A program made the position numbers and the translations under genes. A DNA stretch of 64,000 nucleotides from Cytidiella melzeri (lineage: Eukaryota > Basidiomycota > Agaricomycetes > Polyporales > Irpicaceae), in NCBI GenBank assembly GCA_022592445.1, contig JABYQR010000044.1, positions 124,001-188,000 on the forward strand, read 5' to 3'. Position 1 is the stretch's first letter. Every line of letters starts with the position of its first letter. Of the stretch, positions 54,502 through 63,859 are shown in pieces. A model generated the notes under the pieces. That model had not been told where the DNA came from. It made no database searches and was given only the letters and a program-made list of their open reading frames with translations.

Positions 54502-55130
54502 TTTTTTTTTCTTTTTTTTTTTTTTTGACTCAAATATATTCAGCGCGGATTAAAACCAGGGCGCGTACAACTTATACAAGTTTGCGTGGATATGTGCTAC
54601 CTAGTAGGCATGGCTACGAAGACTTTGAAAGTAGATGTACCTGAGAAGTACCAGCAGAATAGTGGTACAGAGTACCAAGAACTAAGTGCCCTTGGCTCTA
54701 CCTTGGGCCTTGCGCTTACCAGCAAGGGTGCGAGATGTGGCTTTGGGATTCCGGGGTTGGTTGTCACGAATCCAGCTGGAGTCACGACGATGTTGATAGA
54801 AGGAGCATAAAACAGAGTCAGCACGATGTGCCAACGTGCAGTTGAAGCAGTGCTCAGTAGCACCATGCAGTGCATCTGAGTGACAGCGCTCGTCGTGCGA
54901 TCCTGCACATGTGGCGCAACGGGGGATAGATGAACGACAAAGGCCAGCAGAGTGGCCCCACCGTTGACAAATGGAACATCGAGGCACCAGTGGGTGCACA
55001 TTAGAGACTTCAGATGGCCTTTGAAAGCCTGTTCCAATGAAGACCGGCACCGAGAGCAGGCGCTTGAGTATGGTGCGCTTGGCATCGTCAACAACGTCGA
55101 CATACAAGACGCCGAAGCTGGGAAAGTTCT
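54502..55130 (-). mobile_element. Fragment of LINE-type retrotransposon (gag 3' part and poly(A))
   Basis: On the minus strand, the frame from the LTR boundary (55130) to 54682 encodes NFPSFGVLYVDVVDDAK... and a gag-type zinc-knuckle array: CSICQRWGHSAGLC (CX2CX4HX4C), CATCAGSHDERCHSD, CFNCTLAHRADSVLC, then FYQHRRDSSWIRDN. This arrangement is typical of ORF1 of Tad/LINE-like elements. It ends at a T tract on the plus strand (54502-54526), i.e. a poly(A) tail. The 5' part is cut by the copia LTR at 55131. No endonuclease or reverse transcriptase is present here. Confidence 0.7.
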
Positions 55131-55304
55131 TTTTAACAAGGTATCAGGAGAGTTGAGAGCGTTGAGAGAGAAGACTGAGGTGGTGGTCACACAGAGAGTT
55201 GGGGATCAAAAGCGATAGCAGTGCATTGATCAAAGTAAGTCTTATATACGGTAACTACGGCGCTAAGCGCGCGCTAAGTAGTACGAAGTCAGAATAGTTA
55301 AACA
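55131..55304 (-). repeat. Copia 3' LTR
   Basis: 174 bp, differing from the 5' LTR at 60215-60388 by two substitutions. In element orientation it begins TGTTTAAC and ends ...GTTAAAA. It contains a TATATAAG-type promoter (minus strand, about 55243-55250). Confidence 0.9.
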
Positions 55305-55313
55305 CTCCCCTTC
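55305..55313 (-). promoter_or_regulatory. Copia polypurine tract
   Basis: GAAGGGGAG on the minus strand directly before the 3' LTR; its first bases overlap the pol stop codon (55312-55314). Confidence 0.8.
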
Positions 55314-58300
55314 AAGCCTGAACATGAAGTAGTTCATTGAAGTGCTTGAGTTTTTCGAGAGGTAGTGCTTTAGTAAGAGTATCAGCACGTTGATCGGCAG
55401 AAGGTACGTGGTGCACAGTGATGTACCCTTTAGTTACACGATCGCTGATAAAGTTCTTGCGAATGTTAAAGTGTTTAGTACGTTGAGAGTGTTGTTCCTC
55501 GGGGGAACGAACAATTGCAAGAGTTGACGCACTGTCGGTATATAGTTTGACAGGGTCCATAGTGCAGTTAAGTATTTCATCTATGAGGCTCTTCAAATAG
55601 ATGGCCTCTGTAGACGCATGAGCAAGTGCGTACAGTTCGGCTTCGGTGACCGATAAAGTTACAAGTGAACCGCGCTTACTTGACCAAGAGATAAGCGAGT
55701 CGTTGTATGTGAAAGTATAGCCCATTATTGGTTTATTGCCGTACGTAGTCATACCATCAGAGTCGGCATAACCTACGAGTGAAGTAGAAGTAGGGTTGGC
55801 TTGGTTTCCTAGGACAAGCCAGTAGTCGCACGTTCCCTTGAGGTAAAGGTAACACTGTTTAGCTGCAGCGTAGTGTTCCTTAGCAGGGTCAGATAAGTAT
55901 CGTGCTAGTTGACCAGTGCAATAAGCAATGTCTGGTCGAGTACTGTCGGCGACGTAGCGTAAGCCACCAACAAGAGACATGTAGTGTGTAATGGCGTCAG
56001 CGTCCTGACGTGGTTCGGTCACAGCACGGGGGGCTAAGTTGTGCTCGTGTACCATTGGTGTACGGCGTGAATGTTCGTGGTCAAAGTTGTATCGCTTAAG
56101 TATGTTCAGGATATAATCCCTTTGACGAAGCTTGATAATGCCTGCGGCTTTATCATAAGCAACTTCCATGCCAAGCATCCAGTGGATGGTTCCACCGTTA
56201 GTAAGTTCGACGTGTTGTCTGAGTGCAATCTCAAATTTTTCGGCAACAGTAGTAGTGATAGTGCCAAGAGTAATGTCATCGACATGGACAGCAAGTAGAA
56301 GTATAAGTTTATCACCTCGATAGAGGTAGAAGACTGCGTTGTCGAATTCACAACGCTTCAGTCCAAGTGCAAAGAGTATGTCGCATAGTACTTTGTACCA
56401 ACGACGTCCGGCTTGCTTAAGGCCGTAGATAGTCTTCCGAAGTTTAAGTACCCAGCCAGGTGGCAGGTTCGGAAGTAAGTCACCAGGAGGTGGACGAAGA
56501 TAAAGGTCTTCATCGTCGTGGATGTTACCGTATAAGTATGCGGACTTGATATCAAGCTGAGTGATCTCGAAGTGTAGTGAAGCCGCGAGAGTAAGTACAA
56601 ATCGTAGTGAACTCATACGCGCAACAGGTGCGAATAAGTCATTCGAGTAGTAATCAATGCCGTCACGCTGGGAGTATCCTTGCGCGACAAGTCTTGACTT
56701 GAGTTTAGTGACTTTGCCGTGTTCGTATTTTGTTTTGTAGACAAAGCGCGAACCAGTGATGTTCGCATTTGGCGGCGGGATACAGTATTCCCAAGTGCCA
56801 AGTTGTTCGAGGGTATCAACCTCAGTTTTCATCGACTTGAGCCAGTCAATTTTGAGTGGGTGGTTAAGTACGTCTTTGTAAGTAACTGGATCACCGACGT
56901 CTTCAGCGTAGTATGCGTTGAATTCAGTCAAGTAGAAGGCAATGTTTGTATCGACTTCATCATAGTTTAAGCCTCGAGCTTTGCGCGAAGGCTTAGGCTC
57001 TCTAGTAGTACGCCTAGGACCAGAAGGGTCAGGCTCGTCGATGTCCATGGGTTCAACATGAGGATTCTCCTCGAGTTGAAGTTGTTTTTCAAGAGTAGGT
57101 TGTTCGATATTTGGTTCTTTCTCCCCTTCAATTTGTGCCGTAGAGTCAACAAATTGCAAGTTTCGTTCGACGCCTACGCGTGTTCCGAAGTAAACGTAGT
57201 GGCCTTTGGAATATTCAGCAAAGCCTATCCAAACGGCGCGCTTGCCTTTTGGCGCGAGTTTATTGGTTCGGTATTCGTCGTATACGATACACGGTTGACC
57301 AAACTTTTGAAGCGCATCAAGGTTCGCTTCAGTACCATAGCGTTTAAAGTAAGGAGTTTTGTATTGAAGAGGAGCACGAGGAGTGCGATTATAGAGATAA
57401 ACCGCATGAAGCGCAGCGTACCACCATAACCGGTTCGGTAAAGCAGCTGTGTGTAGGTTTACACGAACCAAGTTCATAATAGTCTGGTGTGTGCGCTCAG
57501 CAACACCATTTTGTGCAGGAGTATCGTGCACAGTAAGCCGGGGTATAGTACCTTGTGACTTCAAGTAGTTTGTCATATTTGCACCAGTGAATACGCCATC
57601 GTTGTCAGATTGAAGAATCTTGACGCGAATATTGTATTGCGTAAGAAGCTCAGTAGAGAAGATAACCCATTGAGTGAAGGCATCATCTTTAGTTTTTAAT
57701 GGCGCAAGTGTTAACCATCGAGTTGAGTCGTCGACAATAGTCAACCAGTACAGATAATGACCAGTAATCGACGCAGTGGGTAGTGGCCCAAAGATGTCGA
57801 TATGAAAGTGATCACCGAAGGAAGTAGCCAACGGTGAAGTACGAGCTTTGGGGACTGGAGTACGATGAATATTATTCAAGATACAGTCCTCGCACGGAGT
57901 TTCTGTGCGGTCAGTGATATGAGTAGTAATGATAAGTTTGGACGTTTCAAGTAGTTTGTTTATCTGGAAATAACTGATGTGACCGAGTTTTTTATGAAGT
58001 TCAAGCATCGTTATACCAGACTTATGCACGCTTGCTAAAGAAGTCACGCGAGTAGAGTTGAGTGAATACAAATCGTGTATTTTTCGTATCACAGCTACAC
58101 AAGACGCGTTCGAGTCATATATAGTACAAGTATTTGAGAAGAAAGTAAAGCGATAGTCAGCGTCCAATTTTGAAACACTGATAAGCGTAAAGGGTAGTTG
58201 TGAGTTATAGTAGACATTCTTTAGCATAAGTTGATTATGCGTACCATTTTCTTGTTCAACCTCCAGTACCATGTCGCCAGCGAGTTTGAGACTTATTTGC

Positions 58301-58509
58301 TCTGAGTTGGCGACAGTAAGTAAGATAGTCGGTACAGAGTGAACGTTGAAAAGTAAGTCACGATATGGTGTACAGTGTATAGTAGCACCAGTATCGATGA
58401 CATGAACGCACTTGTCAGACGACGAAGTTGCGAACAGTGGAAGTAAAGTAGAAGAAATGGTACGAGTACTTACGTGCATCGTGACGTCCGAGTTGGAAAG
58501 AGACTTCAC
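55312..58509 (-). CDS. Copia pol: protease, integrase, reverse transcriptase, RNase H
   Basis: Uninterrupted frame of about 1065 codons. Protease: HVIDTGATIH (DTGA). GAG-pre-integrase zinc finger HKKLGHIS...CEDC. Integrase DDE: HIDIFGPLP, LQSDNDGVFTG, PAQNGVAERTHQ. RT: QLDIKSAYLYG, YGLKQAGRRWY and LLAVHVDDITL (the xDD catalytic pair). RNase H: VGYADSDG, TEAELYALAHA, YTDSASTLAI. No stop or frameshift within pol. The nominal first codon at 58509 is GTG and is not a real start: the frame is open further upstream under gag in the -1 register, and pol is presumably made as a gag-pol fusion through frameshifting, or gag-pol was one frame that was split by a one-base change. Confidence 0.92.
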   Translation of the reverse strand: MKSLSNSDVTMHVSTRTISSTLLPLFATSSSDKCVHVIDTGATIHCTPYRDLLFNVHSVPTILLTVANSEQISLKLAGDMVLEVEQENGTHNQLMLKNVYYNSQLPFTLISVSKLDADYRFTFFSNTCTIYDSNASCVAVIRKIHDLYSLNSTRVTSLASVHKSGITMLELHKKLGHISYFQINKLLETSKLIITTHITDRTETPCEDCILNNIHRTPVPKARTSPLATSFGDHFHIDIFGPLPTASITGHYLYWLTIVDDSTRWLTLAPLKTKDDAFTQWVIFSTELLTQYNIRVKILQSDNDGVFTGANMTNYLKSQGTIPRLTVHDTPAQNGVAERTHQTIMNLVRVNLHTAALPNRLWWYAALHAVYLYNRTPRAPLQYKTPYFKRYGTEANLDALQKFGQPCIVYDEYRTNKLAPKGKRAVWIGFAEYSKGHYVYFGTRVGVERNLQFVDSTAQIEGEKEPNIEQPTLEKQLQLEENPHVEPMDIDEPDPSGPRRTTREPKPSRKARGLNYDEVDTNIAFYLTEFNAYYAEDVGDPVTYKDVLNHPLKIDWLKSMKTEVDTLEQLGTWEYCIPPPNANITGSRFVYKTKYEHGKVTKLKSRLVAQGYSQRDGIDYYSNDLFAPVARMSSLRFVLTLAASLHFEITQLDIKSAYLYGNIHDDEDLYLRPPPGDLLPNLPPGWVLKLRKTIYGLKQAGRRWYKVLCDILFALGLKRCEFDNAVFYLYRGDKLILLLAVHVDDITLGTITTTVAEKFEIALRQHVELTNGGTIHWMLGMEVAYDKAAGIIKLRQRDYILNILKRYNFDHEHSRRTPMVHEHNLAPRAVTEPRQDADAITHYMSLVGGLRYVADSTRPDIAYCTGQLARYLSDPAKEHYAAAKQCYLYLKGTCDYWLVLGNQANPTSTSLVGYADSDGMTTYGNKPIMGYTFTYNDSLISWSSKRGSLVTLSVTEAELYALAHASTEAIYLKSLIDEILNCTMDPVKLYTDSASTLAIVRSPEEQHSQRTKHFNIRKNFISDRVTKGYITVHHVPSADQRADTLTKALPLEKLKHFNELLHVQA

Positions 58510-60146
58510 CCACGCGCTTGGGTGAGGGTTCTCGAGGACCTCTTCGTCCGAGTCAGCAGCGCAGTGACGTTGGCCATGAAGCCAGTAGCAGTGGAAGAGC
58601 CGGCAGCGGCGGACTCTTTCTTCTTGCCTTGAGCGGCGGTGGCAGTGGACTTGCGAGTGATGCCCTTCTTTTTCATCGCAGCTTTGGACTTCTCAGTCCA
58701 GGGCAGAGGGCAAGTCGGTGTCATGTGGCCAGGCTGACCACAGTTGAAGCAGTTGCCCTGACCAGAAGTGGAGGGCTTGCTCGACGAGTAGGGGGCTGCA
58801 GCCGCGCGAGCAGTAGTGGTGGTTTTGGTCGAGCGTTCGACCGCGGCCTTGCCCTTGGCGTGCGAAGCCGAAGGAGCGTGAGCTTTGTCCTTAGGGACGA
58901 AAGTGGTAGGGCCCTTAGACTCGGAAGTCTTCGGGGGGTGCGTGAGTCGCCAGTTGGTGAACTCGCGACGAAGCTCAGCGATGAGCGCGTTAGGCCTGTA
59001 GCGGAACTTCTCTCCAGCCGGAGTAGAAGAACGCACGCCGACCTCGTAGTTCTGACGTGTGGCGGCGTAGGCAGGAGGGATGATCCCGACAATGGCTGCG
59101 TAGAAGATATGGTCGGGAATGTCGACACCAGCAGCGATAAGCTTGCTGCGGATATTGGTGGCGTCATCGAGCAGCTTGTCCATCTCGTAGATAGGACGAC
59201 GAAGGTGGAACAACTGGTAAATCTCGTTTGCGTCAGACACAGTGGTCTTCGGATCGTAACGTTCACGCAGCTTGTCCATGAGTACGTGGGGCTTGTACTC
59301 GTTGAGATAGTTAGCCATGACCGAGTCAGAGATATGACCGGTCAGGACGTTGAAGACAGCCCGCGTAACCTCTTGAGGTACGGTCAGACCACCTCGGAGT
59401 GTGTGGAACTCCAGTATAGTAGACATGGCGGTCTCGACGCGGAACTTCCACATCGGCCAAGTGTCAGCCCCAGTAAGTTTGCCAACATCAGAGAAGGCTT
59501 TGTTAATGTCGCTGAGCGACATAGTAAAGTTGTTGTCGTGGCCAGGTGGCACAGACAGAAGTTGTGACACTTCGCGTGTCGACCTAGTGCCTATGGAGCT
59601 AGGCGGAGGAGGAGGCGGCGAGCCACCAGGAGAGCTGCCCGGAGGAGGGGGAGTTGTCGGACGGCGAGCAGGACGCTTCTCACGTCGACGACGAGGCCTC
59701 TCATCCTCATCCATACGGTCATCATCACTGTCATCGTCTCCTCCATGAGGGTGACGACGACGATCGTCCTCGCGAAGAGTGTCGAAGGGGGTGCGACGGC
59801 GATCAGCAGGAGGAGCAGAGACATGACGAGCACCTGGGATCGCCTCACGATCCTCAGAGCTAGAAGAGTGGTTGTCGTTGTGACTGGGTTGGGGTTCAAC
59901 GTCAGGGACGTTAGAGTTGGATGGTCCAGCTGAGGGAGCATCGGTTTTTGTGATAGTTGTGGAAGACATTGAGGGAGGAAGTGTAGTAGGAGCAGGAGAA
60001 GGAGTAGGAGTGAATATGGGGGTTGTCCTGCGAGTGGTGGTTGTTCTTTGGCGGGGTTGAGCTCTAGTACCCCTGAGGAAGTTGGTTTGGTGACGCTCTC
60101 TAGTGGAGCAACGAAGTTGAGCTTGATCAGCGAGATCAGAGCTCAT
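58506..60146 (-). CDS. Copia gag
   Basis: 546 aa from ATG 60146. The N-terminal ~190 residues are Ser/Thr/Arg/Pro-rich and disordered; the capsid-like part (INKAFSDVGKLTGADTWPMW through DATNIRSKLIAAGVDIPDHI) has the UBN2-type pattern; CFNCGQPGHMTPTC is a CCHC zinc knuckle near residue 468. It ends TGA at 58506-58508, overlapping pol's first in-frame positions. Translation of the -1 frame from about residue 520 on shows an open, plausibly coding extension. Confidence 0.88.
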   Translation of the reverse strand: MSSDLADQAQLRCSTRERHQTNFLRGTRAQPRQRTTTTRRTTPIFTPTPSPAPTTLPPSMSSTTITKTDAPSAGPSNSNVPDVEPQPSHNDNHSSSSEDREAIPGARHVSAPPADRRRTPFDTLREDDRRRHPHGGDDDSDDDRMDEDERPRRRREKRPARRPTTPPPPGSSPGGSPPPPPPSSIGTRSTREVSQLLSVPPGHDNNFTMSLSDINKAFSDVGKLTGADTWPMWKFRVETAMSTILEFHTLRGGLTVPQEVTRAVFNVLTGHISDSVMANYLNEYKPHVLMDKLRERYDPKTTVSDANEIYQLFHLRRPIYEMDKLLDDATNIRSKLIAAGVDIPDHIFYAAIVGIIPPAYAATRQNYEVGVRSSTPAGEKFRYRPNALIAELRREFTNWRLTHPPKTSESKGPTTFVPKDKAHAPSASHAKGKAAVERSTKTTTTARAAAAPYSSSKPSTSGQGNCFNCGQPGHMTPTCPLPWTEKSKAAMKKKGITRKSTATAAQGKKKESAAAGSSTATGFMANVTALLTRTKRSSRTLTQARG

Positions 60147-60202
60147 AAACAGCGAGGAGTAGTTGTAAAAGTGAAGTAGAGTGAAGATATGAGCTTTAGG
60201 CG

Positions 60203-60214
60203 GGGCTCATAACC
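60203..60214 (-). promoter_or_regulatory. Copia primer-binding site (half initiator-tRNA-Met type)
   Basis: GGTTATGAGCCC on the minus strand, immediately after the 5' LTR. It is complementary to the anticodon region (CAU loop) of eukaryotic initiator tRNA-Met, the internal primer known for Drosophila copia and relatives. Confidence 0.8.
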
Positions 60215-60388
60215 TTTTAACAAGGTATCAGGAGAGTTGTGAGCGTTGAGAGAGAAGACTGAGGTGGTGGTCACACAGAGAGTTGGGGATCAAAAGCGAT
60301 AGCAGTGCATTGATCAAAGTAAGTCTTATATACGGTAACTACGGCGCTAAGCGCGCGCTAAGTAGTACGAAGACAGAATAGTTAAACA
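60215..60388 (-). repeat. Copia 5' LTR
   Basis: 174 bp; pairs with 55131-55304 (two mismatches). On the plus strand it ends GTTAAACA at 60388, then the oxidoreductase copy begins. Confidence 0.9.
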
Positions 60389-60841
60389 GATCTACACGTA
60401 ATGCACAGTTCGTGAGTACGATGGAGGAGATTAATGCGCAGGCTGCAAGCCGTACCTTGGCTGTGATCTCAGCTGGCACAATGCTGTACTGCTGGAATGT
60501 CGCCTTCCGGTTGGTAAAATACCCCTGGTACAGTCTGCGCACAGTGTGTCAATCACGATAAATACCTCACGCTGGTGCTTTACTTACACCTTGTCACCCA
60601 CAACGAATCCTATTACATCTTCTCCCACTTCCTTGACGACGCCAGCAGCATCGATTCCCAAAATCGCAGGGTAGTCAGTGCGAAAGTAACCTGTTGCCTG
60701 AATTTTCCAGTCGACAGGATTGAGACCGGCGGCCTTGATCTCTACAAGAAGTTCTCCACGGCCAGGCTTGTAAACTTCAATGTCGCGGACAGCGTAGCTG
60801 CCTTGTTTCTCTAGAAGGAAGATGGCTTTCTGCGTAGACAT
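60389..60841 (-). pseudogene. Truncated copy of ToxD-like MDR oxidoreductase
   Basis: Exon 1 (60588-60841) and exon 2 (60456-60534) have the same lengths and phases as the intact gene (62806-63059, 62674-62752) and encode MSTQKAIFLLEKQGSYAVRD through PAEITAK. Intron 2 and the first codon of exon 3 (ATC, 60389-60391) follow, then the copia LTR begins. Everything 3' of that, including the nucleotide-binding fold, is absent. Promoter sequence is also shared (60842 to about 61015). The frame that remains is intact, but no functional enzyme can result. Confidence 0.85.
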
Positions 60842-61781
60842 TATGGCAAGCGGCGGGTGATCGAGGAGGAGTTATTCTCTCCCGTTGCTATTCATATAGC
60901 ACGACGGCCCACTGACGGTGACTGTTCTCGAACTCGGTGGAAGACATGAGTCAGCATTTGTGCTGGCGATGTCGCAGTGCATATTCGCTGATTCAGCCAG
61001 CAGAAGGCGCCATTATCATCGCGTTAGTCATTCTCGGTACCAGATGTCTTGGCTGAATTTCCTAATGAGGCAGGAGGCAGCAAGACAGGAGACAAGGAAC
61101 GAAGCGTAGACGGTTCTCTTCTTTGTCTTTCTTCGAATCTTCTTGTCACCTTCTGCCTCCTGAAGAAGAAACACCAGGGCGTCTCGGACGTTCTGGTGGG
61201 ATATCCTAATTGGAGGTTCTATGGAGAGAAGACGCACGATGATATCCTCTCGCGTAGATCCTTCTCGCACGATGCGGCACCGCCTTACGTCGACATCACG
61301 ACCAAGTGAAAGTCGCAGACGTTGTGAGGCGCGGTGCTGATGCTCAACAAGGAAGAAGGAGGTAGAAATGGCAAGAGCATGGTCGAAAAGGTCGAGGGTT
61401 TGGTGGGTGGTGTCGGACACAAGTGTTTGCTGAGACATCTGATAAGCTAGCTGCAGACGCACCGGAGGACAGATGAACTAAACAGCATGTAGTTGTGTCG
61501 AGACCAGTATCATGTGAAAGACGCATAAGTACCTGTCTCAGGGGGAATTTCAAACCTTTGAGATATTGTATCTTCGTTCGTGCAACAAACCCTGAGCCAC
61601 TCAGGTCAAAGGTTGACTGCAAGAGGATCAACCAAACACAAGAATGAACCCTACAGTCTGATGCTATTATCGGAATGCCGAACAAGATACTGCTAGCACC
61701 ACCAAGTCTTTCGGTTTCGAGGTACTCACATGACTACATATTACATTAGCGATTGAAACTTCCGCTTGTTCATTACTTCTC
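60842..61781. other. Spacer between oxidoreductase copies
   Basis: 60842 to about 61015 is the duplicated promoter. A minus-strand frame at 61028-61438 (about 136 codons from an internal ATG) has a segment (LSLGRDVDVRRCRIVREGST, RLLSIEPPIRISHQNVRDAL) that looks protein-like but has no known domain; not called as a gene. Confidence 0.45.
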
Positions 61782-63059
61782 CTATGGCTGTGCTACAAGC
61801 TTCGTCGCACTAACCTTGCCCGACTTCAGCTTCTCCAGCGCGTCCGGAATACCAGCGAGGCCATTCGGAACGATCTCAACATTGTTGGGCTATACAACGA
61901 CCAAAAATGTATTAGCAAGTGTCTCACAAAAAAATCAGAATCGCTGAAGCTCACCTTCACTTCCCCGCTCTCGAGCAACCCTGTCAAACTCTTGTACAAG
62001 CTGACGCCGGTCGCTCTCTGATTCGGGTCGTGCACCGACCCGAACACTTGTACGACCTCCTTCGTGTTATCGACTTTGCTTTCCTCGATGGCAAAAGGGA
62101 GAACGAGGATGAAGCTGCCTCCTGGTGCAAGCACCTCGTATGCTTCATCCTGTGTGGCTTTCTCGGATATGGCATCGTAGACGACCTTAATTGGGTCTGA
62201 CGTGATAGCCTTGACAGCGGAGACGAGAGGGGTGTTGCGATCGATGACATGGGTTGCACCGAGGGATTTGACGAACGAGGCGTTGTGTGACGAGGCGGTG
62301 GTGATTATAGGAGAGAAGCCTGAGAGCTTTGCGAGTTGCAGGACTTTAGAATCAGCGCAGAAGGTAAGTGAGGTGTCCTACGAATGATATCGTGATAGAC
62401 TTGCCTTGTTGACCAACTGCAGAAGATCCGCCTATGACGAGGATAGGCTGGCCGCTATATTTGCCACGACCTCCCTCTTCCCATGCTGGGTGGAGACCCG
62501 CACCACCACGTCCGGGAGGTGCAACCTTTTTGCTGTACAATCCGAAAGCGGCGGTCGCGAGAACAAGTGGAACAGTCGACGCCTGCTCAAAGGAGATGTT
62601 TGAAGGGATCTACACGTCATGCACAGTTCGTGAGTGCGATGGAGGAGATTGATGCGCAGGCTGCAAGCCGTACCTTGGCTGTGATCTCAGCTGGCACGAT
62701 GCTGTACTGCTGGAATGTCGCCTTCGGGTTGGTGAAATACCCTTGGTACAGTCTGCGCACAGTGTGTCAATCATGATAATCAACCGACGCTGGTGCTGTA
62801 CTTACACCTTGTCACCCACAGCAAATCCTGTCACACCTTCGCCTACTTCCTTGACGACGCCAGCAGCATCGGTCCCCAAAATCGCAGGGTAATCGGTGAG
62901 AAAATAGCCGGATGACTGGATCTTCCAGTCGACAGGGTTGAGGGCGGTGGCCTTGATCTCTACCAGAAGTTCTCCAGGGCCAGGCTTATAAACTTCGATA
63001 TCACGGACAGCGTAGCTGCCTTGTTTCTCTAGAAGGAGGAGGGCTTTCTGCGTAGACAT
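61782..63059 (-). CDS. ToxD-like MDR-family oxidoreductase (zinc-less enoyl-reductase type)
   Basis: Exons 62806-63059, 62674-62752, 62405-62609, 61955-62343, 61782-61889; 344 aa. Fold: GroES-like part with VDWKIQSSGYFLTDYPAILGTDAAGVVKEVGEGV and the Rossmann motif PILVIGGSSAVGQQ (GGSSxVG). The catalytic-zinc cysteine seen in true alcohol dehydrogenases is not present in the D-x-A-G-x-V region, so a zinc-independent NAD(P)H quinone/enoyl reductase is more likely (ToxD / trans-acting enoyl reductase group). It could serve secondary metabolism, but no polyketide synthase lies in the window. Intron 3 (62344-62404) is GC-AG. A TATA element (TTTATATACC region, about 63119-63126) lies upstream. Confidence 0.85.
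62344..62404 (-). other. GC-AG intron 3 of the oxidoreductase gene
   Basis: 5' site GCAAGT, 3' site AAAG, 61 nt; splicing gives VGQQVLQLAKL, expected after the nucleotide-binding Gly motif. Confidence 0.8.
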
Positions 63060-63859
63060 ACTGGGAGGTGGGTGAACGAGGAGGATTCAAGGACATTGTT
63101 CTCTGCCGTGCCAGGTGTTTATATACCACGACATCCCACAGCGCGACGGTTCTCGAACTCGGTGGAAGAGGTGAGTCAGCGTTCGTACTGGCGATGTGCA
63201 TGTTCGCTGATTCAGCCGGCAGAAGGCGTCATGAGCATCGCGTCATCCTTTGCCGTGTTGCCCATCATGTCTAATCGCTGCGCCACGATGCCCTTCCCTA
63301 CCAAACTAGGCAAAGCCATCACTTCAACTGCGAGCACAAAAGCACACTGTCATGGACGATAGCTTCATGAGCGCGAGTTTGCAATGCGCGAAAGAATCAA
63401 AAATTAACAGATTAGCTCTCGTCAACCTTCAAAGCCGTCTTCGATTTGGCGGGACCATACGCCTTACGACTGCATCCAAATGGCGCATCCAGTAGTCGTG
63501 AGCAATCTCGGGGGCTACATCTCGGAGGTAAACTGGCAAGTTGATAACCCAGAGTTAATAACCAGGGTTAATAACCTGTATAGTCAGTGGTGGTCGGGTT
63601 AATATCTATGTTGTCACTTGATACTAGAGCATGTTGTCATCCCGAGACCGTCCAGTGAGCTTCAGCAAAAAATGGCTGTCTGACAACTCGCCCTCGTCGC
63701 TGAGGTCTGCCATGCACGGGCTTGGCACGGGTAATCTTCAATGAGAGGTGTGCATTGTGCGAATCGCGATGGCGCTGGGCATGGACCACGTGATCAATCG
63801 CTTGATTTGAATCTGGCACACTGTTTGGCGGGCGGTCTCAATCTCTCAGTACTCTCACC
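63060..63859. other. Intergenic: oxidoreductase promoter and BTB promoter
   Basis: 63060 to about 63245 is the promoter shared with the truncated copy. Around 63545-63606 AATAACC occurs three or more times within TTAATAACC-type units. No gene seen. Confidence 0.5.

Larger units (their letters stand above)
55131..60388 (-). mobile_element. Ty1/copia LTR retrotransposon, complete
   Basis: 5.26 kb element on the minus strand: 5' LTR 60215-60388, primer-binding site 60203-60214, gag 58506-60146, pol 55312-58509, polypurine tract 55305-55313, 3' LTR 55131-55304. Domain order protease-integrase-RT-RNase H marks the copia (Pseudoviridae) type. LTRs differ at two positions, so insertion was recent. 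There is no target-site duplication: left flank is a LINE gag, right flank an oxidoreductase pseudogene. Confidence 0.92.

Noticed and set aside
55312..58509. Independent pol gene starting at 58509
   Set aside because: The first codon is GTG and the frame is open upstream; pol is expected as a gag-pol product.
58518..59567. 349-codon plus-strand open frame
   Set aside because: Lies entirely antisense to copia gag, whose GC-rich codon pattern keeps the opposite frame open; no domain.
61782..63059. Secondary-metabolism cluster around the ToxD-like oxidoreductase
   Set aside because: No polyketide synthase, peptide synthetase or terpene synthase within reach in the window.
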